Assembly: GCA_903900235.1 (NCBI GenBank)
Contig: CAIUMH010000038.1
Location: 1-64,000, forward strand
Source: an uncultured Actinomycetes bacterium
GTDB lineage: Bacteria; Actinomycetota; Acidimicrobiia; Acidimicrobiales; RAAP-2
DNA length: 64,000 nucleotides
Reading direction: 5' to 3'
In this document: piece by piece, positions 8,068 to 19,891 of the stretch
Position numbering within the stretch: position 1 is the first letter of the stretch
How the letters are laid out: every line of letters begins with the position of its first letter
The notes under the pieces: model-generated
Told to the model about the DNA's origin: nothing
What the model saw: only the letters and a program-made list of their open reading frames with translations
Databases searched by the model: none
Position numbers and translations under genes: made by a program

Positions 8068-9321
8068 ATGCGACGAGGTCTGATGCCAGGAGTGCTGGCC
8101 CTGGCTGCAGGGTTCGGATCATTACTCCCATCGGGGAGCGCAGCAGCCGTCTCGCCGGCACCAGGCATCGACCACGTCGTGGTCATCAACCTCGAGAACG
8201 AGTCCTATGCCACGACCTTCGGCAGCGGATCGCCGGCCACCTATCTGACCAAGACCCTGGTACCCCAAGGAACCCTGATCACCCACTACTACGCCACTGC
8301 TCACGTGAGCCTGCCCAACTATCTCGCCGAGGTATCCGGGCAGGCCCCCAACCCCACCACCCAATTCGACTGCGGGGGCAGGTTCGCCAATGTGAAGCCC
8401 GGGACCGAGGCGCCCGGTGGCCTCGGCCAGGTGCGGGCGAAGAGAGGCTGCGTCTATCCCGCCACGGTCAGCACCGTCGCCGATCAGATCGACCGTCTCT
8501 CCCCACCCGACCCGACCACTCATCTGGCCAGATGGCGGGCCTACCAGGAAGACATGGGGAGTGATCGTGTCCGCGATGGCGGCAGGACCTGCGCCCATCC
8601 CGCCGTTGGATCCCCCAACACCACGAACTTCGCCAGCCTGGCCAGCGGCTACGCCGCCCGCCACAACCCCTTCGTGTGGTTCCATTCGGTCATCGATCGC
8701 ACGGAGGTCTGCGCGGCCAACGTGCTCCCGCTCGGAACACTCGATCGATCGGGCCACCCCCGATCCTCTGGTCCATTGGCGCAGGACTTCTCCTCCACCT
8801 CGGCCGACCGCACCCCGGCATTGGCGTTCATCACCCCCAGCCTGTGCAACGACGGTCACGACGAGGTCTGCACCTCGAAGAGCGCTGCCGGCGGAACCAT
8901 CGGAGGACTGGTGGCCGCAGATGCGTGGCTGCGCGCTTGGGTGCCCCTGCTGCTCGCCTCCCGGGTGGCCCAGGAAGGCCATCTCCTCGTCGTGATCACC
9001 TTCGACGAGGCCTCGGTGTTCCAGGCCAAGGCCGGGGCGGCCTGCTGCTCCGAGCAATCCGGGCCCAATGTCACCTCGGCCGGGCTCGGCTTCGGGCCGG
9101 GTGGCGGCCAGGTCGGCGCCTTGTTGCTCGGCCCTGCCTCGGTGGTGGCCTCGGGCGCCCGTGACACCACCGACCACTTCAATCACTACAGCCTGCTGCG
9201 CACGATCGAGGATCTGCTGGGGATCACCGCTGGCGGATCCGATGGTCTTGGTCATCTCGGCATGGCCGGGGCGCCCGGTGTGACGAGTTTCGGAAGCAAT
9301 GTCTTCACCGAGGTCGGCTGA
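8068..9321 (+). CDS. Secreted phosphoesterase (PF04185-like, acid phosphatase/PLC superfamily)
   Basis: A 417-residue exported protein. The ATG at 8068 follows a strong 'gggggaag' ribosome-binding site and opens a signal peptide (MRRGLMPGVLALAAGFGS). The mature part starts with 'IDHVVVINLENESYATTFG', the metal/nucleophile region of the phosphoesterase family, where the residue after the conserved Glu-Asn acts as in alkaline-phosphatase relatives. Later motifs 'VVITFDEAS' and 'TTDHFNHYSLLRTIEDLLG' fit the metal-binding Asp and His residues. The family includes phospholipase C and acid phosphatases; this short version is closest to the single-domain phosphatases. It converges on the CoA-transferase gene with a 9-bp gap. 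Confidence 0.75.
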   Translation: MRRGLMPGVLALAAGFGSLLPSGSAAAVSPAPGIDHVVVINLENESYATTFGSGSPATYLTKTLVPQGTLITHYYATAHVSLPNYLAEVSGQAPNPTTQFDCGGRFANVKPGTEAPGGLGQVRAKRGCVYPATVSTVADQIDRLSPPDPTTHLARWRAYQEDMGSDRVRDGGRTCAHPAVGSPNTTNFASLASGYAARHNPFVWFHSVIDRTEVCAANVLPLGTLDRSGHPRSSGPLAQDFSSTSADRTPALAFITPSLCNDGHDEVCTSKSAAGGTIGGLVAADAWLRAWVPLLLASRVAQEGHLLVVITFDEASVFQAKAGAACCSEQSGPNVTSAGLGFGPGGGQVGALLLGPASVVASGARDTTDHFNHYSLLRTIEDLLGITAGGSDGLGHLGMAGAPGVTSFGSNVFTEVG

Positions 9322-9330
9322 GACGAAATC

Positions 9331-10632
9331 TCAAGGGCGGCCCAGGCGATCGGCGGCAGCGAGGAGCTCCTCGCGGAACTGCGGGTGGGCGATGCCGGCC
9401 AGCGCCAGCGCTCGCTCTCTCACCGTGAGTCCCGTCACGTCGGCCGCGCCGAACTCGGTAACGATGGTCCCGGTGTGGTGACGGGGAGTCGACACCACAC
9501 CTCCAGCGGGGAGCACCGGATAGATCCGACTGGTCAAGACGCCAGCCACCTCGATGGTTGAGCTGAGACAGACCAGACTCGTGTCATCGGTCTCAAGGCC
9601 CGCTCCGACCACGAAGTCCTCATGACCCCCCACCCCGGAGATCTGTCGACCATCCACGCAGTCCGCCACGATCTGGCCGTAGAGGTCGATGGCGATGGCC
9701 CCGTTGATGGAGATCAGCCGATCATTGGCGCTGATCACCATCGGGTCGTTCACCAGGCTCACCGGCGCGAACACCACGTCTTCGTTGTGATCGAGCCAGG
9801 TGTACAGCTCGGCTGAACCCAAGGCGAAGGTCGTCACCGAGCGCCCGGGAAAGATCCCCTTGTCAGCATTGGTGACCTTTCCGGCCAGATGGAGCTGCAT
9901 GAGGCCATCGGTGAGCATCTCGGAATGGATCCCGTAGCCCCCGCCAGGGCCAGCGGCAAGCCGCTCGGCGACCTTGGTCGGGATGCTCCCGATGCCGGTC
10001 TGGAGGGTGGCCCCGTCGGGGATGAGTCCGGCCGCCAACTCGGCGATCGCATCGTCGGCTGGCGCAGCTACCGATGCGGGAAGCTCGAAGGGGACGGCAT
10101 CGCCCTCAACGAGGATGTCGATCAACTCGAGGGGAATGGTGTTGGGCTGATCCTGCAGCGAGGAGGTCCACGGGAGGTGCGGGGAGGTCTCGACCATCAG
10201 GATCCGGTTCGGGTCTCGACCGGCAGCGATGAGCTCGTCATAGGTGGCGCCGTGATGGAGCGACAACGACACCCTCCCGTCCGAGCCGGGTGGAGTGGCG
10301 TGGACCATCATGATGCGTGGTGCGAGCTTCTTGAGGATGGGGGCGAATCGCCGAAACCCAGCCGGGACCAACTCCACGTTGGCTCCGATCGAGGCGTAGT
10401 AGCGCTCAGCCGGGCCGAAGAAGCCTGCGTGATAGCGAACTCCTGGGTGCTCGAAGAGGCCATAGAGGCCAAGGACCAGCGCTCCTCCGACAAGCAGATC
10501 CTCCCAGTCGCTGCGTTCGGACAAGGCCGACAGAAGCGTCGGCGGATTGGCAGGTCCCAACCCCATCCCCAGGGTGTCAACCGGTTGAACGAGCGCCGCG
10601 GCCTCGGAGGGGTTCATCGATAGGGGTGCCAT
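9331..10632 (-). CDS. Acetyl-CoA hydrolase/transferase family (4-hydroxybutyrate CoA-transferase-like)
   Basis: A 433-residue cytoplasmic enzyme of CoA-transferase family I. Signatures are 'TLQTGIGSIPTKVAERL', 'GIHSEMLTDGLMQL' (containing the likely catalytic glutamate) and 'VGGHEDFVVGA'. Such enzymes move CoA between acetyl-CoA and short carboxylic acids or, less often, hydrolyse it. The ATG at 10632 is chosen over the ORF-track start at 10719 because the latter would overlap the divergent FrnE-like gene and the extra 29 residues are low complexity. An ATG five codons further in is also possible. It reads divergently from the FrnE-like gene. Confidence 0.75.
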   Translation of the reverse strand: MAPLSMNPSEAAALVQPVDTLGMGLGPANPPTLLSALSERSDWEDLLVGGALVLGLYGLFEHPGVRYHAGFFGPAERYYASIGANVELVPAGFRRFAPILKKLAPRIMMVHATPPGSDGRVSLSLHHGATYDELIAAGRDPNRILMVETSPHLPWTSSLQDQPNTIPLELIDILVEGDAVPFELPASVAAPADDAIAELAAGLIPDGATLQTGIGSIPTKVAERLAAGPGGGYGIHSEMLTDGLMQLHLAGKVTNADKGIFPGRSVTTFALGSAELYTWLDHNEDVVFAPVSLVNDPMVISANDRLISINGAIAIDLYGQIVADCVDGRQISGVGGHEDFVVGAGLETDDTSLVCLSSTIEVAGVLTSRIYPVLPAGGVVSTPRHHTGTIVTEFGAADVTGLTVRERALALAGIAHPQFREELLAAADRLGRP

Positions 10633-10717
10633 GTCCCGATCATTGCGCGCTCCGAGACCGCCTGCCGCATCACCTTCGGCCGCGTGGTCCTGCTCGGCCG
10701 GCGATAGGGTCGGCTCC

Positions 10718-11365
10718 ATGCGAATCGACGTGTGGAGCGATGTGGCCTGCCCGTGGTGCTACATAGGAAAGCGCAACCTCGAGGCAGCGCTGCTCGAGCT
10801 CGATCTCGACAACGACGTCGAGGTGCGATGGCGCGCCTATGAGCTCGATCCCGGGGCTCCTGCATCGTCCAAGCTCGGCATGGCCGAGGTTCTCAGCCGC
10901 AAATATGGGGTGAGTGTCGAGCAGGCGACTGAGATGAATGCACAGATGACCGAAGTGGCGGCCAAGGTGGGCCTCGAGTACCACCTCGACACCGCGCAGC
11001 TCGGCAACTCCTTCGATGCTCACCGGTTGGCCAAGCTCGCCGACGATCGTGGCCTCGGTGGGGAGATGGCCGAGCGCCTCTTCCGAGCACACTTCACCGA
11101 GAACCGGCTCATCTCCGACCACGCCACCTTGGTGGAACTAGCCGTCGAGGTTGGGCTCGACCAGATCGAGGCGGCAGCAGTCCTGGCATCCGATGCCTAT
11201 GCCGACGAGGTGCGCGGCGACGAAGAACTGGCCAGCGAAGCGGGATTCAGCGGTGTTCCCACCTATGTGATCGACGGAAAGCTCGCCATCCCGGGTGCAC
11301 AGCCGCCCGACGTGCTGGTCCGACTGCTCGGTCGCATGGCGGCCGGCCAGCCGATCGACGACTGA
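10718..11365 (+). CDS. FrnE-like DsbA-family thiol oxidoreductase
   Basis: A 215-residue cytoplasmic protein of the DsbA/2-hydroxychromene-2-carboxylate isomerase fold. The active site CPWC is at residues 11-14 (DVACPWCYIGK), and the cis-proline loop is 'FSGVPTYVID'. The helical insert between them has the usual FrnE length, and there is no signal peptide. FrnE proteins act as disulfide isomerases in stress resistance or polyketide biosynthesis. The ATG at 10718 gives the standard N-terminus; the ORF-track extension is not supported. Its stop lies 20 bp from the convergent gyrA stop. Confidence 0.8.
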   Translation: MRIDVWSDVACPWCYIGKRNLEAALLELDLDNDVEVRWRAYELDPGAPASSKLGMAEVLSRKYGVSVEQATEMNAQMTEVAAKVGLEYHLDTAQLGNSFDAHRLAKLADDRGLGGEMAERLFRAHFTENRLISDHATLVELAVEVGLDQIEAAAVLASDAYADEVRGDEELASEAGFSGVPTYVIDGKLAIPGAQPPDVLVRLLGRMAAGQPIDD

Positions 11366-11385
11366 AGCGCCAGCGAGGTCCGCTG

Positions 11386-13872
11386 CTAGGACTCCTCGGT
11401 GGGAGCCTCCTCGGCCACCCTCGCCACGGCGGCGACCGATTGGCCGTCGTCGAGGTTCATGACCCGCACGCCGGTGGCATCGCGACCCTGGGACGAGATC
11501 TCACGCACGGCGGTCCGGATCAGGATCCCACCGGAGGAGACCAGCAGGATCTGCTCCTCAAGGTTGACCATGAAGGCCGACACCACACGTCCGCGTGCAG
11601 CGGTGAGCTTGATGCCCCGGACCCCTTGGCCGCCGCGGCCCTGAGCGTTGAAGCGTTCGACCTTGACGCGCTTGCCGTAGCCGGCGTCGGTCACGAGCAG
11701 CAGGTCGGCGTCCTCCCGGGCGACATCAAGGCTCACCACCTCGTCATCAGCCTTGAGGCGGATCCCTCGGACCCCCGCCGCCGACCGACCCATGTCGCGA
11801 ACATCAGACGCCTTGAATCGAATCGTCATTCCTCGGAGGGTCACGATGAAACAGTGATCCTCCGCTTGGGTCTCGACCACTCGGACTAGTTCATCGCCAT
11901 CCTTGAGGTTGATGGCAATGAAGCCCTCACGGCGAGACTTGTCGTACTCGGTGAACGGCGTCTTCTTCACCACACCCTGCTTGGTGGCGAAGACCAGCGA
12001 CGAGGTCTCCGGGAAATCCTTGGTCGACACAATCGCTTCGATGGTCTCCGAGGGCGACAGGTTGAGCAGGTTCACAACCGCGGTGCCCTTGGCCGTCCGT
12101 TCCTTCATCGGGATCTCGTGGCCCCGCAGGCGGAAGACCCGGCCGCGGTTGGAGAACAGGAGCAGGTGGCTGAGGCTCGTGGTGTGGAGGATCTGAGTGA
12201 CCAGATCCTCTTCCTTGAGCTTGGCGCCCTGGACGCCCCGGCCACCACGCTGCTGGGTGCGGAAGGCTCCAGCGGCGACAGCTTTGATGTAGCCCGCCTG
12301 GGTCATCGTGACGACGACGTCTTCGTCGTCGATCAGGTCCTCCACGCCGAGCTCGCCCGGGTCATGGGTGATGATGCTCCGGCGCTCGTTGGCGAACTTG
12401 TTCCGGACCTCGGTCATCTCCGTGGAGATGACCCCTCTGAGAATCTTGTCATCACCGAGGATGGCCTCGAGGCCGGAGATCTCCTCGCGCAGCTTGGTCA
12501 TCTCGTCTTCGAGGTCGGTCCGGCCGAGTCGAGTGAGCCGGCCGAGGGTCATGTCGAGGATGTGCTTGGCCTGCTCCTCGGAGAACTCGAAGGGCACCGC
12601 CATCAGGGCGACCTGAGCGGCTGGCCGGTCGTCGGAGTTGCGGATCGTTGCGATGACCGCGTCGAGCATGTCGATGGCCTTGAGGAGGCCCTCAACGATG
12701 TGGGCCCGACGCAGGGCCTTGTCGAGGCGGTATTGCGTCCGGCGGGTCAGAACTTCGACCTGGTGGGCGATGTAGTGCGTGAGGACCTGGGCGAGGTTCA
12801 GCGTGCGAGGCACACCATCGACCAACGCCAGGGTGTTGACACCGAACGAGGTCTGCATGGCTGTCTGCTTGAACAGCTTGTTGAGCACCACGTTGGCGTT
12901 GGCGTCACGCTTGAGCTTGATGACGAGTCGCGGCTTTCGTCCGGCCGAGTCATTCTGCAGTGCGGAGATCCCATCGAGCTCGCCGGCCTTGACGAGGTCA
13001 TGGATGCGCTCCTCGATGGCCTCAACCGAGACCTGGAAGGGGAACTCGGTGACCACGATCCGGGTTGCGTCGCGCACCTCCTCGATCTCAGCGACGGCGC
13101 GCATCTTGATCGACCCTCGCCCCGTCCGGATGGCGTCCATGATTCCTTGTCGACCCAGGATCTGAGCACCGGTGGGGAAGTCGGGACCCTTGACGAAGGC
13201 CATGAGGTCGTCGGGGGTGGCATCCGGGTTCTCGAGGAGGTGGAGCGTTGCGTCGATGACCTCGCCGAGGTTGTGCGGCGGGATGTTCGTGGCCATGCCG
13301 ACGGCGATGCCCTGAGAGCCATTGACCAACAGGTTCGGGTATCGCGACGGAAGAACGACGGGCTCCTCGTCGGTGTTGTCGTAGTTCGGGGTGAAGTTGA
13401 CGGTCTCCTCGTCGATGCCCGCCATGAGTTCGAGAGCCAGGGGGGCGAGGCGGCACTCGGTGTAGCGCATGGCCGCTGCGCCCTCGTCCTTGCCGGTGCC
13501 ACCGAAGTTTCCGTGTCCGTCGACGAGTGGGTGCCGCATGGAGAAGTCTTGGACCATCCGGACGAGGGCGTCATAGATGGCCGTGTCACCGTGGGGGTGG
13601 TAGGTGCCCATGACTTCTCCGACGACCTTGGCGCACTTGGTGTGCGGTCGATCAGGCCGAAGACCCTGGGCGAACATCGAGTACAAGATTCGGCGATGCA
13701 CCGGCTTGAGGCCGTCACGAACGTCGGGCAGGGCACGACTGACGATGACGGACATCGAATATTCGAGGAAGGAGCGCTCCATCTCCTCCTGGATCTCGAT
13801 GGGCTGGATATAGCCCTCTACCGGGGCATCGAGCTCCGGTGTCCCGTCGTCGCTGGTCTTCTTGCGTGCCAT
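11386..13872 (-). CDS. gyrA: DNA gyrase subunit A
   Basis: An 828-residue subunit of the type IIA topoisomerase that introduces negative supercoils. Landmarks are '[19 protein letters not shown]' near the N-terminus, the quinolone-resistance region '[20 protein letters not shown]', the catalytic tyrosine in '[13 protein letters not shown]', and the GyrA-box '[13 protein letters not shown]' that marks gyrase rather than topoisomerase IV. The residue equivalent to E. coli Ser83 is threonine and the Asp87 equivalent is kept. The acidic tail ends in EEAPTEES. It follows gyrB by 20 bp in the same operon. Confidence 0.97.
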   Translation of the reverse strand: MARKKTSDDGTPELDAPVEGYIQPIEIQEEMERSFLEYSMSVIVSRALPDVRDGLKPVHRRILYSMFAQGLRPDRPHTKCAKVVGEVMGTYHPHGDTAIYDALVRMVQDFSMRHPLVDGHGNFGGTGKDEGAAAMRYTECRLAPLALELMAGIDEETVNFTPNYDNTDEEPVVLPSRYPNLLVNGSQGIAVGMATNIPPHNLGEVIDATLHLLENPDATPDDLMAFVKGPDFPTGAQILGRQGIMDAIRTGRGSIKMRAVAEIEEVRDATRIVVTEFPFQVSVEAIEERIHDLVKAGELDGISALQNDSAGRKPRLVIKLKRDANANVVLNKLFKQTAMQTSFGVNTLALVDGVPRTLNLAQVLTHYIAHQVEVLTRRTQYRLDKALRRAHIVEGLLKAIDMLDAVIATIRNSDDRPAAQVALMAVPFEFSEEQAKHILDMTLGRLTRLGRTDLEDEMTKLREEISGLEAILGDDKILRGVISTEMTEVRNKFANERRSIITHDPGELGVEDLIDDEDVVVTMTQAGYIKAVAAGAFRTQQRGGRGVQGAKLKEEDLVTQILHTTSLSHLLLFSNRGRVFRLRGHEIPMKERTAKGTAVVNLLNLSPSETIEAIVSTKDFPETSSLVFATKQGVVKKTPFTEYDKSRREGFIAINLKDGDELVRVVETQAEDHCFIVTLRGMTIRFKASDVRDMGRSAAGVRGIRLKADDEVVSLDVAREDADLLLVTDAGYGKRVKVERFNAQGRGGQGVRGIKLTAARGRVVSAFMVNLEEQILLVSSGGILIRTAVREISSQGRDATGVRVMNLDDGQSVAAVARVAEEAPTEES

Positions 13873-13892
13873 CGGCTCCCCTTCGTCCGTCC

Positions 13893-17115
<3,223 letters not shown>

Positions 17116-17127
17116 CCGGGGGGCGTC

Positions 17128-17442
17128 CTAGGTTCTGCGAACCACGACCTCGATCTGCTCGACTGGGGTTGCCGCCATCTGACCAAGCTTTTCCAAGATC
17201 TCCCTGGTCATCAGCCTCACCTGGCCGGCCCAGACCGAGCTTGGCACTGACACCAGCAGACGCCCGTCCCTGAGCGTCATCGGCTGGGCCTCGGTGGCGA
17301 GACGTTCGCCGACGACCGCTGTCCAGACGCTGGAGATCTCCGCAATGCCAAGAAGGTCGGTCTGGGTGACTCGGCCCGCCACCGTCCGGAGTGCTTCGCC
17401 GATTGGGATCGGGTTGTCGCCGGACCACCGGGCCCTAGCCAT
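17128..17442 (-). CDS. dciA: DUF721/DciA-family helicase-loading protein
   Basis: A 104-residue protein matching DUF721, with the family pattern 'GIAEISSVWTAVVGERLATEAQPM...GRLLVSVPSSVWAGQVRLM' that forms a KH-like fold. DciA proteins bind the replicative helicase DnaB and DNA and help load the helicase in bacteria lacking DnaC/DnaI; dnaB is at 42103. The ATG at 17442 overlaps the recF stop by 8 bp, so translation is coupled, and the ORF-track extension runs inside recF in another frame. In mycobacteria the same gene (Rv0004 position) sits between recF and gyrB, as it does here apart from the inserted monooxygenase. Confidence 0.85.
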   Translation of the reverse strand: MARARWSGDNPIPIGEALRTVAGRVTQTDLLGIAEISSVWTAVVGERLATEAQPMTLRDGRLLVSVPSSVWAGQVRLMTREILEKLGQMAATPVEQIEVVVRRT

Positions 17443-18520
17443 CAGCCACGAGGAGTTGTGCCACGTCGATGACGCTCGTCGGGGCGATCCCCGCTGGCAA
17501 CGGGGAAGCGGTCGACACCAGGGTCTGGCCGGCGGGAAGTTCAGCGACCAGCCGGCGGCCGCGGTCGGGGTCGAGCTCACTGAAGACGTCGTCGAGGATG
17601 AGGATCGGCGGGCTGCCGTGGCGTTCAGCTGCCGCCAAATGGACGGCGAGACGCAGCGCCAAGGCGAAGGTCCTCTGCTCACCTTGGGATGCCTGGGTCC
17701 TGGCGTCGCGGCCCGACAGCACTAGAGCAATGTCATCGCGATGGGGTCCGGTGGAGGTCACTCCTCGCCGAAGGTCCTCGCTTCGGTTGGCGGCCAAGGA
17801 GGCCGCCAACCCCTCTGGAGCAGTGGCCTCGTAGCCGGCGGTGGCCATCTGCGGCTTCGTGGCTCCCGCCAGGGCTCGGTAGGCGTGATCAATGGGGTCG
17901 GTCAAGTCGTCAAGGAGGGCTCGGCGCATGGCCACCAGGCGATCTCCAGATTCTGTGAGGCGGTCATCCCAGACGTCGAGGGTGGTGGCCACGTCGTCGG
18001 TCAGCCGCCCTCCCGACTGACGGAGCAGCGCGTTGCGTTGGGTCACGGTCTTCTCCACCACTGCGATGACGGAACCTGCTGCGGGGTCGAGCAGGGCCAG
18101 GGCATCATCGATCAGGTCACGGCGGCCCGCCGGTCCTCCCTGGACCACCCCCATGTCATCGGGGCAGAAGGTGCTCACCGGAACCGCCTCCGCCATGTCT
18201 CGTCTTGAGCGCACGGCTTGTCGGTTGATCTGCATCCGCGAGCGCGAACTCCGGGAGATCTCCGCCTCGACCAGGATCGGGCGGTCGCCATCGAGCAGCT
18301 CGGCCCGAAGGATCGAGGCTTCGGCGCCATTGCGGATCATGGCCTCCCGGGGACTACCCCGAAACGATCGCCCGAGGCCGAGGTAGGCCACCGCTTCGAG
18401 CAGTGAGGTTTTCCCGGTGCCGTTCGGGCCGGTGAGGATGGTTGTGCCGTCGGGATCAGGGCTGAAAACGAGTGACGCGAAGGGGCGGAAATCCGTCAGC
18501 TCGAGACGGTGGAGGCCCAC
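17435..18520 (-). CDS. recF: DNA replication and repair protein RecF
   Basis: A 361-residue SMC-like ATPase that binds gapped DNA and helps RecOR load RecA. The Walker A motif is 'ILTGPNGTGKTSLLEAV', the ABC signature region is near 'TQASQGEQRTFALALRLA', and Walker B is 'PPILILDDVFSELD'. The N-terminus 'MGLHRLELTDFRPFASL' is standard. It lies 7 bp after dnaN and overlaps dciA by 8 bp, forming the dnaN-recF-dciA part of the operon. Confidence 0.96.
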   Translation of the reverse strand: MGLHRLELTDFRPFASLVFSPDPDGTTILTGPNGTGKTSLLEAVAYLGLGRSFRGSPREAMIRNGAEASILRAELLDGDRPILVEAEISRSSRSRMQINRQAVRSRRDMAEAVPVSTFCPDDMGVVQGGPAGRRDLIDDALALLDPAAGSVIAVVEKTVTQRNALLRQSGGRLTDDVATTLDVWDDRLTESGDRLVAMRRALLDDLTDPIDHAYRALAGATKPQMATAGYEATAPEGLAASLAANRSEDLRRGVTSTGPHRDDIALVLSGRDARTQASQGEQRTFALALRLAVHLAAAERHGSPPILILDDVFSELDPDRGRRLVAELPAGQTLVSTASPLPAGIAPTSVIDVAQLLVADG

Positions 18521-18527
18521 CGGCCGG

Positions 18528-19628
18528 TCAACTCACCCGGACGGGCATCAGCAGGTAGCGGTAGCTGTCCTGCTCCCCGCTGCGCACGGTGGCTGGGCGA
18601 GTTGCGTCGGACGTCTCGATGATGACCTCGTCACCAGCGACCGCCTCGATCCCCTCGATCAGGTAGCTCGGATTGAAGGCGATCGTCAGATCCTCGCCGG
18701 TGTAGTCACCGTCGACGGTCTCGGTGCCCTCACCAACCTCCTGGCTGACCACCTTCAAGTCAACGCCACCATTGCGCATCGACATCCTCACCGGGGTGGT
18801 GTTGTCCTTGACGAGGATGCGTACACGTCGCAGGGCGCCCAGCAACGTCTCCTTGCCAAGGTGGAGGCTGTTTGGGTACGACTCGGGGATCAGTTGGCGA
18901 TAGTCCGGGTAGGTGCCGGAGATCAGCCGCGTCGAGATGGCGACACCACCAACAAGGAAGGTGATCTCTGAGTCGGTGGTGTGAATTCCAATCGATCCTT
19001 CGTCGGATGGATTCACGAGGCGCTTGAGTTCCTCGAGCGCTCTCGCCGGAACCAAGATGTCGTCTTCTCCAACCACCCCAGCGACCTCAGGGAGCTCCCG
19101 AAGGGCCAGGCGATACGAATCGGTGGCAACGAGTCGCAGGCCGCCGTCCGTCTTCGTCAAGAGGACGCCGGTCAGCAGGGGTCGCGCCTCGTCATTCGAC
19201 GCGGCGCGCACCACCTGGTCGAGGCCCTCGGCCAGCGCCGAGATGGGAATCTGAGCGGAGGTCTGCGTTGTGATTGAGACAGCGGGGAACTCAACCGGAG
19301 GGAAGGCCCGAAGAGAAAACTGGGACCGGCTGGCCGAGATCTCCACTTGCTCAGATGTGGCGTCGAGTGTCACCGCTCCAGGCTCAAGCCGCCGAATGAT
19401 GTCGGTGGCGAGCCTGGCGGGGATCACTGCGGTGCCGTCCTCGATCCCAATCACCTCGAGGGTGACGCGAATCGATAGGTCGTTGTCGGTGCCGATGATG
19501 GTCAGCTGGTTGCCCTCGGTGGTCATCAGGACCCCAGAAAGCACCGGCATGCTCATGCGGGTGCTGACCGCCTGGCGGGCGGTGGAGAGGGCCTCGACGA
19601 GGGAGTCGCGCTCAGATCGGAACTTCAT
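18528..19628 (-). CDS. dnaN: DNA polymerase III beta sliding clamp
   Basis: A 366-residue clamp subunit made of three similar domains; two beta subunits form the ring around DNA that tethers the polymerase. Recognisable segments are 'MKFRSERDSLVEALSTA', 'GVLLTKTDGGLRLVATDSYRLA' and the C-terminal 'SYRYLLMPVRVS'. The ATG at 19628 gives the canonical MKF start; the 12 upstream residues of the ORF track reach into the origin region and are rejected. The gene lies 263 bp from the dnaA stop, with the origin element between. Confidence 0.97.
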   Translation of the reverse strand: MKFRSERDSLVEALSTARQAVSTRMSMPVLSGVLMTTEGNQLTIIGTDNDLSIRVTLEVIGIEDGTAVIPARLATDIIRRLEPGAVTLDATSEQVEISASRSQFSLRAFPPVEFPAVSITTQTSAQIPISALAEGLDQVVRAASNDEARPLLTGVLLTKTDGGLRLVATDSYRLALRELPEVAGVVGEDDILVPARALEELKRLVNPSDEGSIGIHTTDSEITFLVGGVAISTRLISGTYPDYRQLIPESYPNSLHLGKETLLGALRRVRILVKDNTTPVRMSMRNGGVDLKVVSQEVGEGTETVDGDYTGEDLTIAFNPSYLIEGIEAVAGDEVIIETSDATRPATVRSGEQDSYRYLLMPVRVS

Positions 19629-19891
19629 CGTGTCGGATCCTTTCATTCGGTGTGCAGTACACAACCGAGATGTTCTCTATAGAGAGGCTGTAGTAGTAGG
19701 GGCTGTGGATTGGGGAGAACTGAGAGTCTTCCCTGTTCAGGGGGGTTCTAGCAATCCCCAGTGTCAAAGAGGGTTGTGGGCCGGATGGAGTGATGTTCGC
19801 GCAATCCTGCATCCTCTGTGGATAGCAGGGTTCCATGTCCCCAACTTATGCGCCCAGGATCACCCGCGCAGGCGTGAGTTCTCCACATGTT
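19629..19891. other. oriC candidate region between dnaA and dnaN
   Basis: This 263-bp gap is the usual actinobacterial origin position. Near-consensus DnaA boxes are at 19817-19825 (TGTGGATAG) and 19879-19887 (TTCTCCACA), plus a weaker one at 19704-19712 (TGTGGATTG) next to a TAG-triplet run. The dnaN-proximal part (about 19650-19700) is the most AT-rich and includes the 12-bp palindrome TCTCTATAGAGA (19674-19685). Leading-strand gene orientation diverges from this neighbourhood. The dnaN promoter must also lie here. Confidence 0.7.
19691..19712 (+). promoter_or_regulatory. Putative DnaA-trio basal unwinding element
   Basis: The sequence TAGTAGTAG is followed by a GC cluster (GGGC) and then the DnaA box TGTGGATTG. 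This is the order reported for the Bacillus subtilis unwinding system, where DnaA assembles from a box across a GC-rich spacer onto TAG-type trios and opens the flanking DNA. The expected unwinding region would be on the dnaN side (about 19629-19690). Confidence 0.55.

Noticed and set aside
8122-9255. 377-codon minus-strand ORF opposite the phosphoesterase
   Set aside because: Shadow frame; the plus strand has signal peptide, RBS and family motifs.
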